Below are positions 8,486-17,055 of a stretch of DNA of 51,857 nucleotides, piece after piece. Position numbers and translations under genes: made by a program. This DNA is from a bacterium. Lineage in GTDB: Bacteria; Desulfobacterota; DSWW01. Under the pieces are notes generated by a model. The model was not told the origin of the DNA and did no database searches. It saw only the letters and a list, made by a program, of their open reading frames with translations. The stretch is from assembly GCA_028277985.1 (NCBI GenBank), contig JANQFG010000216.1:1-51857 (forward strand), given 5' to 3'. Position 1 is the stretch's first letter; each line of letters begins with the position of its first letter.

Positions 8486-9277
8486 ATGGGTGCAATCGGA
8501 ATCATCGGCGGGTCCGGACTGGACGATCCAGCGATCCTGAAGCAACCGGAAGTGAAGAGCGTCACGACTCCTTACGGGGAGCCCTCGAGCCCCGTAACCT
8601 GCGGGGAAATCGGAGGCGTGCAGGTGGCGATCCTCGCCCGGCACGGGAAGAAGCACACCATCTACCCCTCTGCGGTAAACTATCGAGCGAACGTCTGGGC
8701 ACTGAAGGACCTGGGGTGCACGCACATCCTTGCTTCGTCGGCGTGCGGTTCCTTGCGCGAGGCGATCGAACCCGGCCACCTTGTCTTCCCCGATCAGTTC
8801 ATCGACAGAACCACGAAGAGAGAAAGCACCTTCTATGAAAGGGACAGGGTGTGCCATATCCCGATGGGAGAGCCCTTCTGCCCTCAACTGAGACAGCTCG
8901 CGATCGAGAGTGCCGCAAACCTGAGAATCGAGCATCACAACGCCGGAACCGTCGTGACCATCGAGGGGCCCCGGTTCTCCACGAAGGCTGAGTCCCACCT
9001 GTTTCGAAGCTGGGGTTGTGACATCATCAATATGACCACCATTCCCGAAGTGACCCTCGCCAGGGAAGCGGGTCTGTGCTACACGACCATCGCCATGTCC
9101 ACGGACTATGACTGCTGGCACGAGACCGAAGAAGACGTGACGATCGAGATGATCCTCGAGATCATGAGGAAGAACGCGGAGAACGTGATCCGCATCATGG
9201 TCGAGACGATCCCGAAGATCCGGTTCACCGAATGCAGCTGCAGGGAATACATCAAGACCGCCGTGATCGGCGGGTAG
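8486..9277 (+). CDS. mtnP: S-methyl-5'-thioadenosine phosphorylase
   Basis: This 263-residue purine nucleoside phosphorylase superfamily enzyme splits methylthioadenosine with phosphate into adenine and methylthioribose 1-phosphate, the substrate of MtnA encoded just upstream. The start at 8486 follows a strong AGGAGGA. Signatures are IGIIGGSGLDD at the N-terminus, ARHGKKHTIYPSAVNYRANVWAL (phosphate and ribose contacts), and INMTTIPEVTLAREAGLCY with MSTDYDCW, which favour methylthioadenosine over inosine. The enzyme may also accept 5'-deoxyadenosine, the by-product of radical SAM enzymes; two of those are encoded 28 kb away. Confidence 0.93.
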   Translation: MGAIGIIGGSGLDDPAILKQPEVKSVTTPYGEPSSPVTCGEIGGVQVAILARHGKKHTIYPSAVNYRANVWALKDLGCTHILASSACGSLREAIEPGHLVFPDQFIDRTTKRESTFYERDRVCHIPMGEPFCPQLRQLAIESAANLRIEHHNAGTVVTIEGPRFSTKAESHLFRSWGCDIINMTTIPEVTLAREAGLCYTTIAMSTDYDCWHETEEDVTIEMILEIMRKNAENVIRIMVETIPKIRFTECSCREYIKTAVIGG

Positions 9278-9295
9278 GGAGCGGGTGTTCGCCCT

Positions 9296-10087
9296 TCAGC
9301 GACCCCTTGCTTTCTTCTTTGCGATTTCCTTGAGCACTGCCTCTGCCCGCGGTCGGTCTACCTTCAGGTAGTTCGCCTGTTGACGAGGATTCTTGCAGAG
9401 CAGAACCCTGTCCAGGTTGGCGACCGCTTCGTCAAACTTGCCTTTTGCAGCAAGAAGCCGTGCCATAGTAACGTAGGTCGGCAGGTGATCCGGATCGAGC
9501 CGCAGCACCCGGGCACAGAGCCTGAGAGCCTCCTCCCTGTCTCCGCCGAAGAACCCCGGCATCTCCATCAGCAACTGCGCCCGTGCCAGCAGGGCAGGGG
9601 GATAGTTCGGATCGATTTCAAGGGTGCGGTCCATCTCCTTCTTGATCTTCCGGAACTTCACCATGGACTGCAAGGTGCCCCTAATCTGCGCGATGGCGCC
9701 GATGTTCGCCATGTAGTAGAAATGCCCTTCCTTGCCGTCCGGGTTGGCCCTGACCGCTCTCCGTCCGTATTGGACCCCTTTCTTCCAGGCCTTCAGCTTC
9801 CGTTTCCTCTGGTCCTTGGCGAGGGTTTGCCCGTAAATCTGGTATCGCTTGGACAGCTCCCAGAGGAGTTCGTAGTCATCCTGACGCAGGGCGATCGCCT
9901 TTTCGTACCATTCCAGGGCCCGGTCGAACCGATCCGGAGCAAGGTGGTGCGTTTCGTACAACTCCTCACCCTTCTGCCAGTATTCCTCTGCCTCGTCGGC
10001 ATGAGCAACCGAGCTCACGCGCATCGACCCAACGGCGAGAGTAAGAATGACGATCGCTTGGAAAGCGAGTCGGGTCCCGGTCCGCAT
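9296..10087 (-). CDS. Exported TPR protein
   Basis: This 263-residue protein has a signal peptide (residues 1-30, cleaved near SVAHADEAEE) followed by helical TPR repeats: a pair near the N-terminus (EEYWQKGEELYE...FDRALEWYEKAIAL), a middle pair around residues 130-165 and more at 185-235 (ALRLCARVLRLDPDHLPTYVTMARLLAAKGKFDEAVANLDRVL). The layout recalls the TatT/TRAP-associated periplasmic TPR family, but I would not insist on that. It lies downstream of a gene for an outer-membrane barrel on the same strand, so the two could form a periplasmic adaptor plus barrel pair. Function unknown. Confidence 0.75.
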   Translation of the reverse strand: MRTGTRLAFQAIVILTLAVGSMRVSSVAHADEAEEYWQKGEELYETHHLAPDRFDRALEWYEKAIALRQDDYELLWELSKRYQIYGQTLAKDQRKRKLKAWKKGVQYGRRAVRANPDGKEGHFYYMANIGAIAQIRGTLQSMVKFRKIKKEMDRTLEIDPNYPPALLARAQLLMEMPGFFGGDREEALRLCARVLRLDPDHLPTYVTMARLLAAKGKFDEAVANLDRVLLCKNPRQQANYLKVDRPRAEAVLKEIAKKKARGR

Positions 10088-10131
10088 CAGATGGTCAACC
10101 TCCCTCTCAGAATCAAGAGAATGCGTAAACT

Positions 10132-10177
10132 CATTGGACGCTCCAATGTAGCACAGGGTTCCCGGTTTCCAAACCGG
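10132..10177. promoter_or_regulatory. Two perfect inverted repeats upstream of the TPR gene
   Basis: CATTGGA-CGC-TCCAATG (10132-10148) is a perfect 7-bp inverted repeat with a 3-bp centre, the size of a TetR/FadR-type operator. CCGGTTT-CC-AAACCGG (10162-10177) is a second one 14 bp away. Neither is followed by a T run. They fall in the 155-bp gap between the barrel gene and the TPR gene, where a promoter or attenuator for the TPR gene would be. Confidence 0.4.
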
Positions 10178-10242
10178 ATCACCCGGAGGGGCCGCACGGC
10201 CCGAAGCAGGCCACCCATGGGAGGGGATAGGTGGGGATCACA

Positions 10243-11787
10243 CTAATAGGAGAAACGTACGAAGAAGCTGATCTCGTCGTTGCGGGCGTATTGCCCCAGA
10301 TAGGTTTCCCGATCTCCGTCGAGCACGAGCAGGCGCGTGCCGACGGTCCATGCGTCGGTGATCAGGTACCTGGGCTCGAGGCTGACCATCCAGAAATCGG
10401 ACATGGGATTCAGCAGAAGCCCGCCTTCCACGAGCAGGGTGTCTTCCAGGAATCGAGAGTTGACACCGAGGATCATGAGCAACTCGAATTCCTTGTAGAT
10501 CAGGGGCTCGCCTTCGTAGTTGAGGATCGAATTGCCGATCATCTGCAGGGTGAACAGATGAGCCCCCCATTGGTAATCCGCCCCGCCGCCGATGGAGAGA
10601 AGGTTCTTGGGAAAGGCGATCTGGGGGGAAAAGGGGAAGGAAGCGGTCACCCCGTTCGGGTGGACCGAGAAGTCGATGTCGGAAAGGTCGGGGAACTCGA
10701 AGCCTTCCGCGATATTCGGGATCGCCTCCAGTCCTACGTTTATGTGGCGGTCCTTGGTGAAGGCTCCCTCCGCACGGAACGTGAATGCACCTCGGCTCAT
10801 GGCCATGTCGAGCCCGAAGACCTGCACTCGATGCAACTGAGGTCGAAGATTCATCAAATAGGTGAGGTCCAGGTTGGGCGGAATGAACGTAAGGTCCGAC
10901 ACGATGATTCCATCCACACCGAAGACCGGCATACGGTCATAGCCGTAGAAATAGCTCACACCAATGTCGGCGTTCCCGATCGTTCGGGAGAGTCGAATCC
11001 CGAAATCGCTGTTCTCGAAAGTCCGGGAGGGCAGATCCGGTTCGGTGTTGACCTGGACGATATCGATCCTCGGCAGTTCGAAGGGAAGGCCGAAGTCAGG
11101 GGTCGGGTAGGACGTGACGGCATCGAACAGGGGCGGATACCAGCGGTCGCCCGGATCCGGCATTCGGAAGGGCACATAGAAGGGCATCCAGATCGCCTCG
11201 ACCAGCACCGAATCGAAGGAAGAGCCGAAGAGAGCGCGGACCGCGGGGACCCCTATCTTGCGCTCGAGGGAGTCTGTTGTGAAAGGATGCCTGAGGTCCC
11301 ACGGATTCAGGTTGTCCGTCGGGTTGAATTGATCCAGGGTTCCCCAGGCGAACTTCTGGATGCCGATCCGAAGATCCAGCTCCGAAAGATAGAGACTCAG
11401 GTACGCCTCCGCGATCTCCACATATCGGTCCTTGCTCGGGTAGACCTCGTCGAAGCGGATCAGGAGCCCGTCGTTCTCCGGGGAGAGATGGCTTCCTTCG
11501 TAGCCACCCCGGAATACACCGTAGAAGCTCACGTGCTCTCCGAAGTCGGCGCGTGGCTCGAGCGTAACGAGGACCGACGGGTCCTCCCGGGGCGTTTCGC
11601 GGTTGAACGGGATTACCCCTCTGACCTCGATCGCACCGTTGAGGCTTGCGGCGAAGAAGCCCTTCTCGTATTCAAGAGCCGGGAGCGGCGGCGGCAGGAA
11701 GGCACCCGCTGATAATAAGATGAGCGCGAGGGATATTCGCCAGGGTCGATTCCGGGGTCTACCGTGAGGGATCTCTGTTCTCGCCAT
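10243..11787 (-). CDS. Outer-membrane beta-barrel protein (DUF1302-like)
   Basis: This 514-residue protein has an N-terminal signal peptide (hydrophobic stretch ISLALILLSAGAFLPPPLPA), then alternating amphipathic strands throughout, and ends in FFVRFSY, a good C-terminal barrel-assembly signal. Segments such as LDLRIGIQKFAWGTLDQFNPTD (about residues 130-155) recall the DUF1302 family, outer-membrane proteins often linked to export or uptake of hydrophobic compounds. It lies 41 bp after the FGGY kinase gene on the same strand and before the TPR gene. Its cargo is not evident. The start has only a distant ribosome site, so the N-terminus could be a little different. Confidence 0.7.
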   Translation of the reverse strand: MARTEIPHGRPRNRPWRISLALILLSAGAFLPPPLPALEYEKGFFAASLNGAIEVRGVIPFNRETPREDPSVLVTLEPRADFGEHVSFYGVFRGGYEGSHLSPENDGLLIRFDEVYPSKDRYVEIAEAYLSLYLSELDLRIGIQKFAWGTLDQFNPTDNLNPWDLRHPFTTDSLERKIGVPAVRALFGSSFDSVLVEAIWMPFYVPFRMPDPGDRWYPPLFDAVTSYPTPDFGLPFELPRIDIVQVNTEPDLPSRTFENSDFGIRLSRTIGNADIGVSYFYGYDRMPVFGVDGIIVSDLTFIPPNLDLTYLMNLRPQLHRVQVFGLDMAMSRGAFTFRAEGAFTKDRHINVGLEAIPNIAEGFEFPDLSDIDFSVHPNGVTASFPFSPQIAFPKNLLSIGGGADYQWGAHLFTLQMIGNSILNYEGEPLIYKEFELLMILGVNSRFLEDTLLVEGGLLLNPMSDFWMVSLEPRYLITDAWTVGTRLLVLDGDRETYLGQYARNDEISFFVRFSY

Positions 11788-11828
11788 TCGGGTATCTTAT
11801 CATTCTCCCTCTCATGCGCAACCGGTGG

Positions 11829-13370
11829 CTAAAGCTGATCGAGCTTCTCGTAGATCTCCCTCCAGCGCGTGTACGCACTCTGATACGCGTCCGTATGTTC
11901 TCGGACGGGCTCGAACCACTCTTCCCGCTCGATGATCTCTTCCTGTGCGCCCTGCATACTGGGAAACGCGCCGATCCCGGTGGCGGCACAGATGGCGGCG
12001 CCCAGCGCCGACGCTTCCCTTATGCGCCCCACCGATACGGGCAGATCCATACAATCGGAAAGGATCTGGCAGAAGAGACGACTGTTGGTGAGCCCCCCTG
12101 TCAGGCAGATCTGCTCCGGCTCGAACGACCTCGCGCCCAGAAGCAGTTCATGGTTGGCGCGTAAAGCGAATACGATGTTCTCAAGGATCGCCCGCAGGAA
12201 GTGGGTCCCCTGGGCAGGGGATGCGGTCAGGGGATGCACGGGAGGTGGAAAGTAGAAGAGCCCGGGCCGAAGGGACACGAAGTTCTTCTCGTCCATGATC
12301 GCGGGACCAAGGAAGGCAAAGGTGTCATGTGAGCCGGGGGAGGCATCGGCAGCCTGTCTGTCGATCCACTCGTACATTTCCAGATCCGTCCACGGCCTCC
12401 CGTGTAGGGTGATCAGGGAATCCTTCAGCCACTGGACGACGTAGCCGGCCCACTGGCTGTTCGCTTCGAGGATCCACCTGCCCGATTCCAGATGGCAGGA
12501 GGTCCAGAATCTCTTCTCAGGGTGTACGTACGCAGTGTCCATCAACAGACAAACAGGTGCGGTGGTTCCTGCCACGATGCCCAGTTGGTTCTCGCCTTGC
12601 ACACCGGCCCCGAGCAGCGCACACTGGGTGTCGGCACCACTGACGACCACCGGTGTTCCCGGATGCAGGCCGGTTTCGGCCGCCACCTCCGGGAGCACCT
12701 CACCGATGACGCCTCCCGCCTGAGCGAGAGAGGGTAGGAGGTTCGTTTCGAGGTCAAAGGTTTTCAGAATTCTGTCCGACCATTGTCTGGCGGCGACGTC
12801 CAGGAGCCCGCTTCCAGATGCCGCAGTTACCTCCGAGCACTTCACACCGCAGAGCTTGTACAGTATCCAATCATTCAGCGTCATCAGGGTGCGAATCCGG
12901 GAAAATGTGTCCGGTGCCTCTTCCCTGAACCAGAGGAGCCTGGACAGGGCCGAGGTCAGTACCGGCCACTGACCGGTCAAGGGGTAGTAGTCCTGGTCCA
13001 GCTGCGCTTCGATGTCTGCCCTTGTGAATGCACCGCGTGTGTCCAGGTTCGGACCCGCGTACAGGGCCTCACCATTTTCATCCAGGAAGAGATACGAGAA
13101 GCGCTGGCCGGTAGCCGAGATGGCCCGAATCGCCTTCGGGGGAATTCCGGTCTTCTGTAGGGTTTCCCTGAGTAATCGGCAGATGGAGGCCCAGAAGTCG
13201 TCCGCGCTGAATATGCAGGCAAAGTCTCCGATCAGGGGATCGGGTGAGTAGTGTCTTTCCTTTTTCTCGCGGTGGATCCGTTTCCCGCCCAGGTCGAACA
13301 GGACGGCTCTGACGGTTCCTGTGCCTCCATCCAGGGCCAACAAGTATCCTTCTGTAGTGGTTCTACCCAT
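11829..13370 (-). CDS. FGGY-family carbohydrate kinase, LsrK-like
   Basis: This 513-residue sugar kinase has two actin-like domains. Domain I carries the phosphate-1 motif LLALDGGTGTVRAVLFD, which resembles autoinducer-2 kinase LsrK as well as xylulokinases. Domain II has GTPVVVSGADTQCALLGAG and the adenosine loop ICLTGGLTNSRLFCQILSDCM. ATG 13370 is chosen because AGGAAAGGG precedes it. It is 51 bp downstream of the 2-hydroxyacid dehydrogenase gene and probably in one transcript controlled by the TetR operator array. The substrate is uncertain: candidates are autoinducer-2-like DPD, a ketopentose, 5-deoxyribose or methylthioribose. An LsrF-like aldolase 8 kb away and MtnA/MtnP between make a small-sugar salvage role attractive. 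Confidence 0.85.
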   Translation of the reverse strand: MGRTTTEGYLLALDGGTGTVRAVLFDLGGKRIHREKKERHYSPDPLIGDFACIFSADDFWASICRLLRETLQKTGIPPKAIRAISATGQRFSYLFLDENGEALYAGPNLDTRGAFTRADIEAQLDQDYYPLTGQWPVLTSALSRLLWFREEAPDTFSRIRTLMTLNDWILYKLCGVKCSEVTAASGSGLLDVAARQWSDRILKTFDLETNLLPSLAQAGGVIGEVLPEVAAETGLHPGTPVVVSGADTQCALLGAGVQGENQLGIVAGTTAPVCLLMDTAYVHPEKRFWTSCHLESGRWILEANSQWAGYVVQWLKDSLITLHGRPWTDLEMYEWIDRQAADASPGSHDTFAFLGPAIMDEKNFVSLRPGLFYFPPPVHPLTASPAQGTHFLRAILENIVFALRANHELLLGARSFEPEQICLTGGLTNSRLFCQILSDCMDLPVSVGRIREASALGAAICAATGIGAFPSMQGAQEEIIEREEWFEPVREHTDAYQSAYTRWREIYEKLDQL

Positions 13371-13421
13371 AGGCAAACCCTTTCCTGTCTCCCCAGGTGC
13401 TCGTGGATGGAACCTGTGGGG

Positions 13422-14441
13422 TCACAAGGCCTTCCCCTCCACCTCCAGGATCTCCGGGTTCCAGATGTTCCTCAGGGGCTCTTTCTGCAAATAGCGGACG
13501 ATATCGCCGGCAATCATCTCACTCTGGTGCCTGATGACATCTCGTGTGGCCCCGCCCAGGTGAGGCGTGCAGATCACGTTGTCCAGGGCCAGAAAAGGGT
13601 TGTCCTCCTGCAGGGGTTCCTCGTCGAATACATCCAGCGCAGCTCCCCGAATCCTGCTCTGCCGCAAGGCACTGAGCAGGGCCTCCTCATCGGTCAGAAA
13701 GGAGCGTGCCGTGTTGATGAGGCAGGCCGAAGGCTTCATCAGCGCGATCTCCTTCTCACCGATCATGTGATGGGTTTCGTCTGTTTCCGGACAATGGAGG
13801 CTTACCATGTCCGCGGTTTCGAGGAGTCGGCTCAATGAGCCCGGCTCTACGCCGAAGGCCCTCAACGTCTTCTCTTCCACGAAGGGGTCATGGACGAGGA
13901 TCCTGGCGCCAAAAGGCTTCAGTCTTTCGGCCACCTTTCTGCCCACCGCACCGAATCCGACGAGTCCGACGGTGGATGATCCCAGCTCGAATCCTCCGTA
14001 CTCGTTGAAGACCTTCATGATGTCCTGCGTGGATTCGATCCTGAGCTTCCCGTTCCTCATTCGAAGATTCGTCGTAACGATGTTCCGTGCAAGAGAGATC
14101 ATGAAGCCCAGGGTGATGTCTGCGACCGCGTCCGCGTTCCGTCCCGGAGCGTAGAAGATCGGAACGCCGCGCTCGCTCGCAGCTTCCCGGGAAATGTTGA
14201 GTGGGTCGCCCCGGCAGCATCCGATGATCCTGAGCGGACAGGCCTCGAACACTTCCTCATGGACCAGATCCGCTTCCACGATCAGAACGTCTGCCCCCGT
14301 ACCATGGATTTTCTCGATCAGCTCTTCCTCGTCGAAGTAGATCTTTCCCGTGTCCCTGTAGTCTTCGTGCTGCACCTCCATGTGGGACCGGAGGCGTTCG
14401 AGGCCTGTCTCATGGAACGAAGCCGTGATCAATGCCTTCAT
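13422..14441 (-). CDS. D-isomer 2-hydroxyacid dehydrogenase
   Basis: This 339-residue NAD-dependent oxidoreductase of the SerA/formate dehydrogenase-like family has the Rossmann motif VGLVGFGAVGRKVAERLKPFG near residues 160-180. Family signatures for the active-site arginine, glutamate and histidine appear in LINTARSFLTDEEAL, DVFDEEPL and CTPHLGGAT. It lacks the ACT or extended C-terminal domain of many 3-phosphoglycerate dehydrogenases, so I do not call it serA. It opens the minus-strand dehydrogenase-kinase unit. Its upstream region carries three palindromic operators and then the TetR gene. Pairing with an FGGY kinase suggests reduction or oxidation of a sugar acid or ketose product. The substrate is unknown. 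Confidence 0.85.
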   Translation of the reverse strand: MKALITASFHETGLERLRSHMEVQHEDYRDTGKIYFDEEELIEKIHGTGADVLIVEADLVHEEVFEACPLRIIGCCRGDPLNISREAASERGVPIFYAPGRNADAVADITLGFMISLARNIVTTNLRMRNGKLRIESTQDIMKVFNEYGGFELGSSTVGLVGFGAVGRKVAERLKPFGARILVHDPFVEEKTLRAFGVEPGSLSRLLETADMVSLHCPETDETHHMIGEKEIALMKPSACLINTARSFLTDEEALLSALRQSRIRGAALDVFDEEPLQEDNPFLALDNVICTPHLGGATRDVIRHQSEMIAGDIVRYLQKEPLRNIWNPEILEVEGKAL

Positions 14442-14486
14442 GGATTCCCCCTGTGGTTCACTGCTTCACCCTTCGTTCTCCACCCC

Positions 14487-14562
14487 TTCACCATGCGGTG
14501 AATGGTGGTGAGTCCCTTCACCAGACGGTGAATGATGAAGGATCCATTCACCATACGGTGAA
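14487..14562. promoter_or_regulatory. Three phased operators, 30-bp period
   Basis: Three copies of TTCACC-N4-GGTGAA occur at 14487-14502, 14517-14532 and 14547-14562. Their starts are exactly 30 bp apart. Only the 4-bp centres differ (ATGC, AGAC, ATAC). A degenerate left half (TTCAC) occurs at 14457, again 30 bp away. They fill the gap between the TetR-family gene and the dehydrogenase gene, so the regulator probably controls the dehydrogenase-kinase transcript and perhaps its own 3' flank. Confidence 0.75.
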
Positions 14563-14600
14563 TGGTTGGGAAAAAAAATATGGAAAGCACGGAAAGGACC

Positions 14601-15230
14601 TTATTTGGCCAGTCCTTTTGTCCGCTGCCGTAAGAACTCCTTCCTTTCGGAGAGTCGATCAGGCTGCAAGGGGTCTTCTTGCCAAACGCGCTCCATCAAG
14701 GGGCCCACGAGAAAATAGAAGAGACTCATACCGCTGAGGGTGAGGAGCATGTGATCCGCTTCCCTCGGCGATCCCCGTGATGTCGAGAAGAAGCGGGGAT
14801 AGTACTCGCGCCAGAGCCGAAAGATCGGAAGGATCCGGTCGGCCAGGAGTTCCTCGAGCAGAACGCCTCCGTCGAGAAACTCTCGAAAGAGGATCCGTAC
14901 CGGGTTACGGTTCGCCTGGATGAACTCGGTCGTGTTTTCCAGGAAACGCGACAGATCGATCTTCTGGGCCATGTCCTTGCGACGGCGCAGGAATTCATCG
15001 AACAGGGGTTGAGCTCTCTGAAAGAACTCCTCCAGTATGTGGGAATACAGGCCCTGTTTTGTGCCGAAATAGTAAAAGATCAACCGCTTGTCCATGCCGG
15101 ATCTTTTTGCGATTTCCGCAACCCGGGCGCCGGAATACCCCTTCTCGGCGAAGACCTGCTCTGCCGCCTTCAGGATTCGCTCACGCGTTCCTTCGACATC
15201 CTGTGACGCGGATTTTCTCAGTCGTGCCAT
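14601..15230 (-). CDS. TetR/AcrR family transcriptional regulator
   Basis: This 209-residue regulator is on the minus strand. The DNA-binding domain occupies about residues 10-60: TRERILKAAEQVFAEKGYSG followed by the recognition helix region VAEIAKRSGMDKRLIFYYFGTKQGLY. The C-terminal helical ligand domain (about 80-200) carries LFREFLDGG and a long MLLTLSGMSLFYFLVGP helix. I start it at ATG 15230; the much longer upstream frame is the antisense of aroB. Three palindromes 39 bp beyond its stop codon match the size of TetR sites. Likely a repressor of the downstream dehydrogenase-kinase genes, with a small hydrophobic or sugar-like ligand unknown. Confidence 0.88.
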   Translation of the reverse strand: MARLRKSASQDVEGTRERILKAAEQVFAEKGYSGARVAEIAKRSGMDKRLIFYYFGTKQGLYSHILEEFFQRAQPLFDEFLRRRKDMAQKIDLSRFLENTTEFIQANRNPVRILFREFLDGGVLLEELLADRILPIFRLWREYYPRFFSTSRGSPREADHMLLTLSGMSLFYFLVGPLMERVWQEDPLQPDRLSERKEFLRQRTKGLAK

Positions 15231-15404
15231 ATCTTCGATCCGTGGGCTGCATTTCCAATCCGGCCAGTTTCCACTATTATAACGCGAATAATAGAAAGAA
15301 AAGGGACGCCGAGTCAATGGAAAAGGCTTGAGGGCCCTTACCCATCCGGGTGATTCATGGTATCTTCGGCTGGGTGACACAGAATCCGGAACGGACGGGA
15401 GAAG

Positions 15405-16532
15405 ATGGAAAACGATCAGACGAGTGTCCATGTTTCGCTGCCTCACGGGGGCGGTTATCCCATCCTGATCGAGTGGGGGTGTATCGACAGGCTCGGGAGC
15501 CTGTTGCGCCGCGAATCGATCGAGGGGGAGGTTTTCCTCCTGAGCGACAGGAAGGTCTGGGGTCTCTACGGGGATGCCCTGGAAGCAGGGATGGAGGCGT
15601 CGGGATACCGGATCCTGGAGAAGCTCATCCTGGAGCCCGGGGAGGAGAGCAAGAGCCTGGCCAACTGGATGGCCGCCCTCGACCGGCTCGTAGCGCTGGA
15701 AGACGGAACGGCCCGCAGCCTCTTTCTGGTCAACCTCGGGGGCGGCGTCATCGGGGATATCGGAGGCTTCGTGGCGGCCTCGTACCGAAGGGGGATCCCC
15801 TGCGTCCAGGTGCCGACCAGCCTGCTCGCCCAGGTGGACAGTAGTGTGGGCGGCAAGACCGGTGTGAACCACCCGGGCGGTAAGAACCTGATCGGTGCCT
15901 TCTACCAGCCCCGGCTGGTCGTGGCGGACCTCAAGACCCTGAAGACCCTGGACCCACGAGAGGTCCGGTCCGGTCTGGTGGAAGTGGTGAAATACGGGTT
16001 GATTTGGGATGCCGCTTTCTTCGCTTATCTGGAAGAGAATTTCGGGCGCGTGCTGGATCTCGAGGAAGAGGCGCTTCGCAAGGTCGTTCGGGTATCCTGT
16101 GAAGTCAAAGCGGCCGTGGTCGGTCGGGACGAAAAAGAGCAGAAGGGCCTTCGGACCCTGCTCAATCTGGGGCACACCTTCGGGCATGCCCTGGAGGCGG
16201 CGACCCAGTACAGACAATACACTCACGGGGAAGCAGTCGCGGTCGGAACGCTCTGTGCGACCTGGATATCGGTTGCCCTGGACATGCTGCCTTCCGCCCA
16301 CTACGCGAGGATTCTGTCGCTCTTCGAACGCATCGGCCTGCCCACCCGCGTCTCCGAGGCGGAGACGGACAGGTTGTGGGAGGCAATGAAGCGGGACAAG
16401 AAGTTCATCCACGGCCGAAACCGGTTCGTCCTGCTGGATGAGATCGGGAAGGCCCGGGTGGTCGAAGACATCGATCCCACGATTCTCGAGCAGGCCCTCG
16501 AAGCCCACCTACATGGGAACACCGACTCCTGA
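15405..16532 (+). CDS. aroB: 3-dehydroquinate synthase
   Basis: This 375-residue enzyme is the second step of the shikimate pathway, converting DAHP to 3-dehydroquinate using NAD+ and a divalent metal. The NAD site appears as LGGGVIGDIGGFVAASYRRG, the substrate region as QVPTSLLAQVDSSVGGKTGVNHPGGKNLIGAFYQP, and metal ligands as EVVKYG, LNLGHTFGHALE and THGEAVAVG. Length is normal. It is alone on this strand, without the usual aroK partner. It is divergent from the TetR gene and convergent with a thioesterase gene. Confidence 0.95.
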   Translation: MENDQTSVHVSLPHGGGYPILIEWGCIDRLGSLLRRESIEGEVFLLSDRKVWGLYGDALEAGMEASGYRILEKLILEPGEESKSLANWMAALDRLVALEDGTARSLFLVNLGGGVIGDIGGFVAASYRRGIPCVQVPTSLLAQVDSSVGGKTGVNHPGGKNLIGAFYQPRLVVADLKTLKTLDPREVRSGLVEVVKYGLIWDAAFFAYLEENFGRVLDLEEEALRKVVRVSCEVKAAVVGRDEKEQKGLRTLLNLGHTFGHALEAATQYRQYTHGEAVAVGTLCATWISVALDMLPSAHYARILSLFERIGLPTRVSEAETDRLWEAMKRDKKFIHGRNRFVLLDEIGKARVVEDIDPTILEQALEAHLHGNTDS

Positions 16533-16566
16533 GCCCAAGCAAACCGAGACGTGACGGGACAGCAAC

Positions 16567-17007
16567 TCAAGACATCTTCTTCACGTAATACTGGCAGGTG
16601 GACGTGGCGATGAGGGTCCCTTCGGTGTCCCGGCAGTCCATCTCCAGCACCCACTCGCCCTTGCCCTTTTCATCGATCGGCTGGAGCATTTCACGGGCCT
16701 TCTCCTCTGAGATGCTCAACTCGCAGATGATGTCCGTGAGGCCCATGTTCAGGAACTGGATGTCCATGCCCTTGTTGATCGGGATGTACTGGCCGATGGG
16801 GTAGGTGCAGGCAAACAGGGCGGCACCCGCGATCTCCATCAGCATGAAGAGCGAGCCCGCATAGACGATGCCCACGTGGTTCAGATGGTTGTCCTTGGGG
16901 AGCCGAAGAACCACGTGCCTTTCTTCCAGGAGTTCCACCGACAGTCCGCTCTCCTTTACCCACGGAATGGTTCCCTCGATCATCGGCTTCAACGAGCTGT
17001 AATCCAT
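16567..17007 (-). CDS. Hotdog-fold thioesterase (YiiD C-terminal/DUF4442-like)
   Basis: This 146-residue hotdog protein shows the characteristic DNHLNHVGIVYAGSLFMLMEIAGAALFA segment, in which the long central helix wraps in the sheet, then a strand-rich C-terminus (WVLEMDCRDTEGTLIATSTCQYYVKK). The ATG at 17007 is preceded by AGGAG with 7-nt spacing; the upstream TTG is less likely. It probably hydrolyses an acyl-CoA or acyl-ACP, but the catalytic residue is not certain from sequence alone. It is 48 bp downstream of the lytic transglycosylase gene on the same strand. Confidence 0.78.
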   Translation of the reverse strand: MDYSSLKPMIEGTIPWVKESGLSVELLEERHVVLRLPKDNHLNHVGIVYAGSLFMLMEIAGAALFACTYPIGQYIPINKGMDIQFLNMGLTDIICELSISEEKAREMLQPIDEKGKGEWVLEMDCRDTEGTLIATSTCQYYVKKMS

Positions 17008-17055
17008 GTTCAAACTCCTGGTCCCTGAACGAAAGGTGTTGGAAACGGGATCCGG

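Noticed and set aside
14601..16508. 635-codon frame on the minus strand including the TetR gene
   Set aside because: Only the last 209 codons are TetR-like. The upstream part is the antisense of aroB, which is a clear gene on the other strand.
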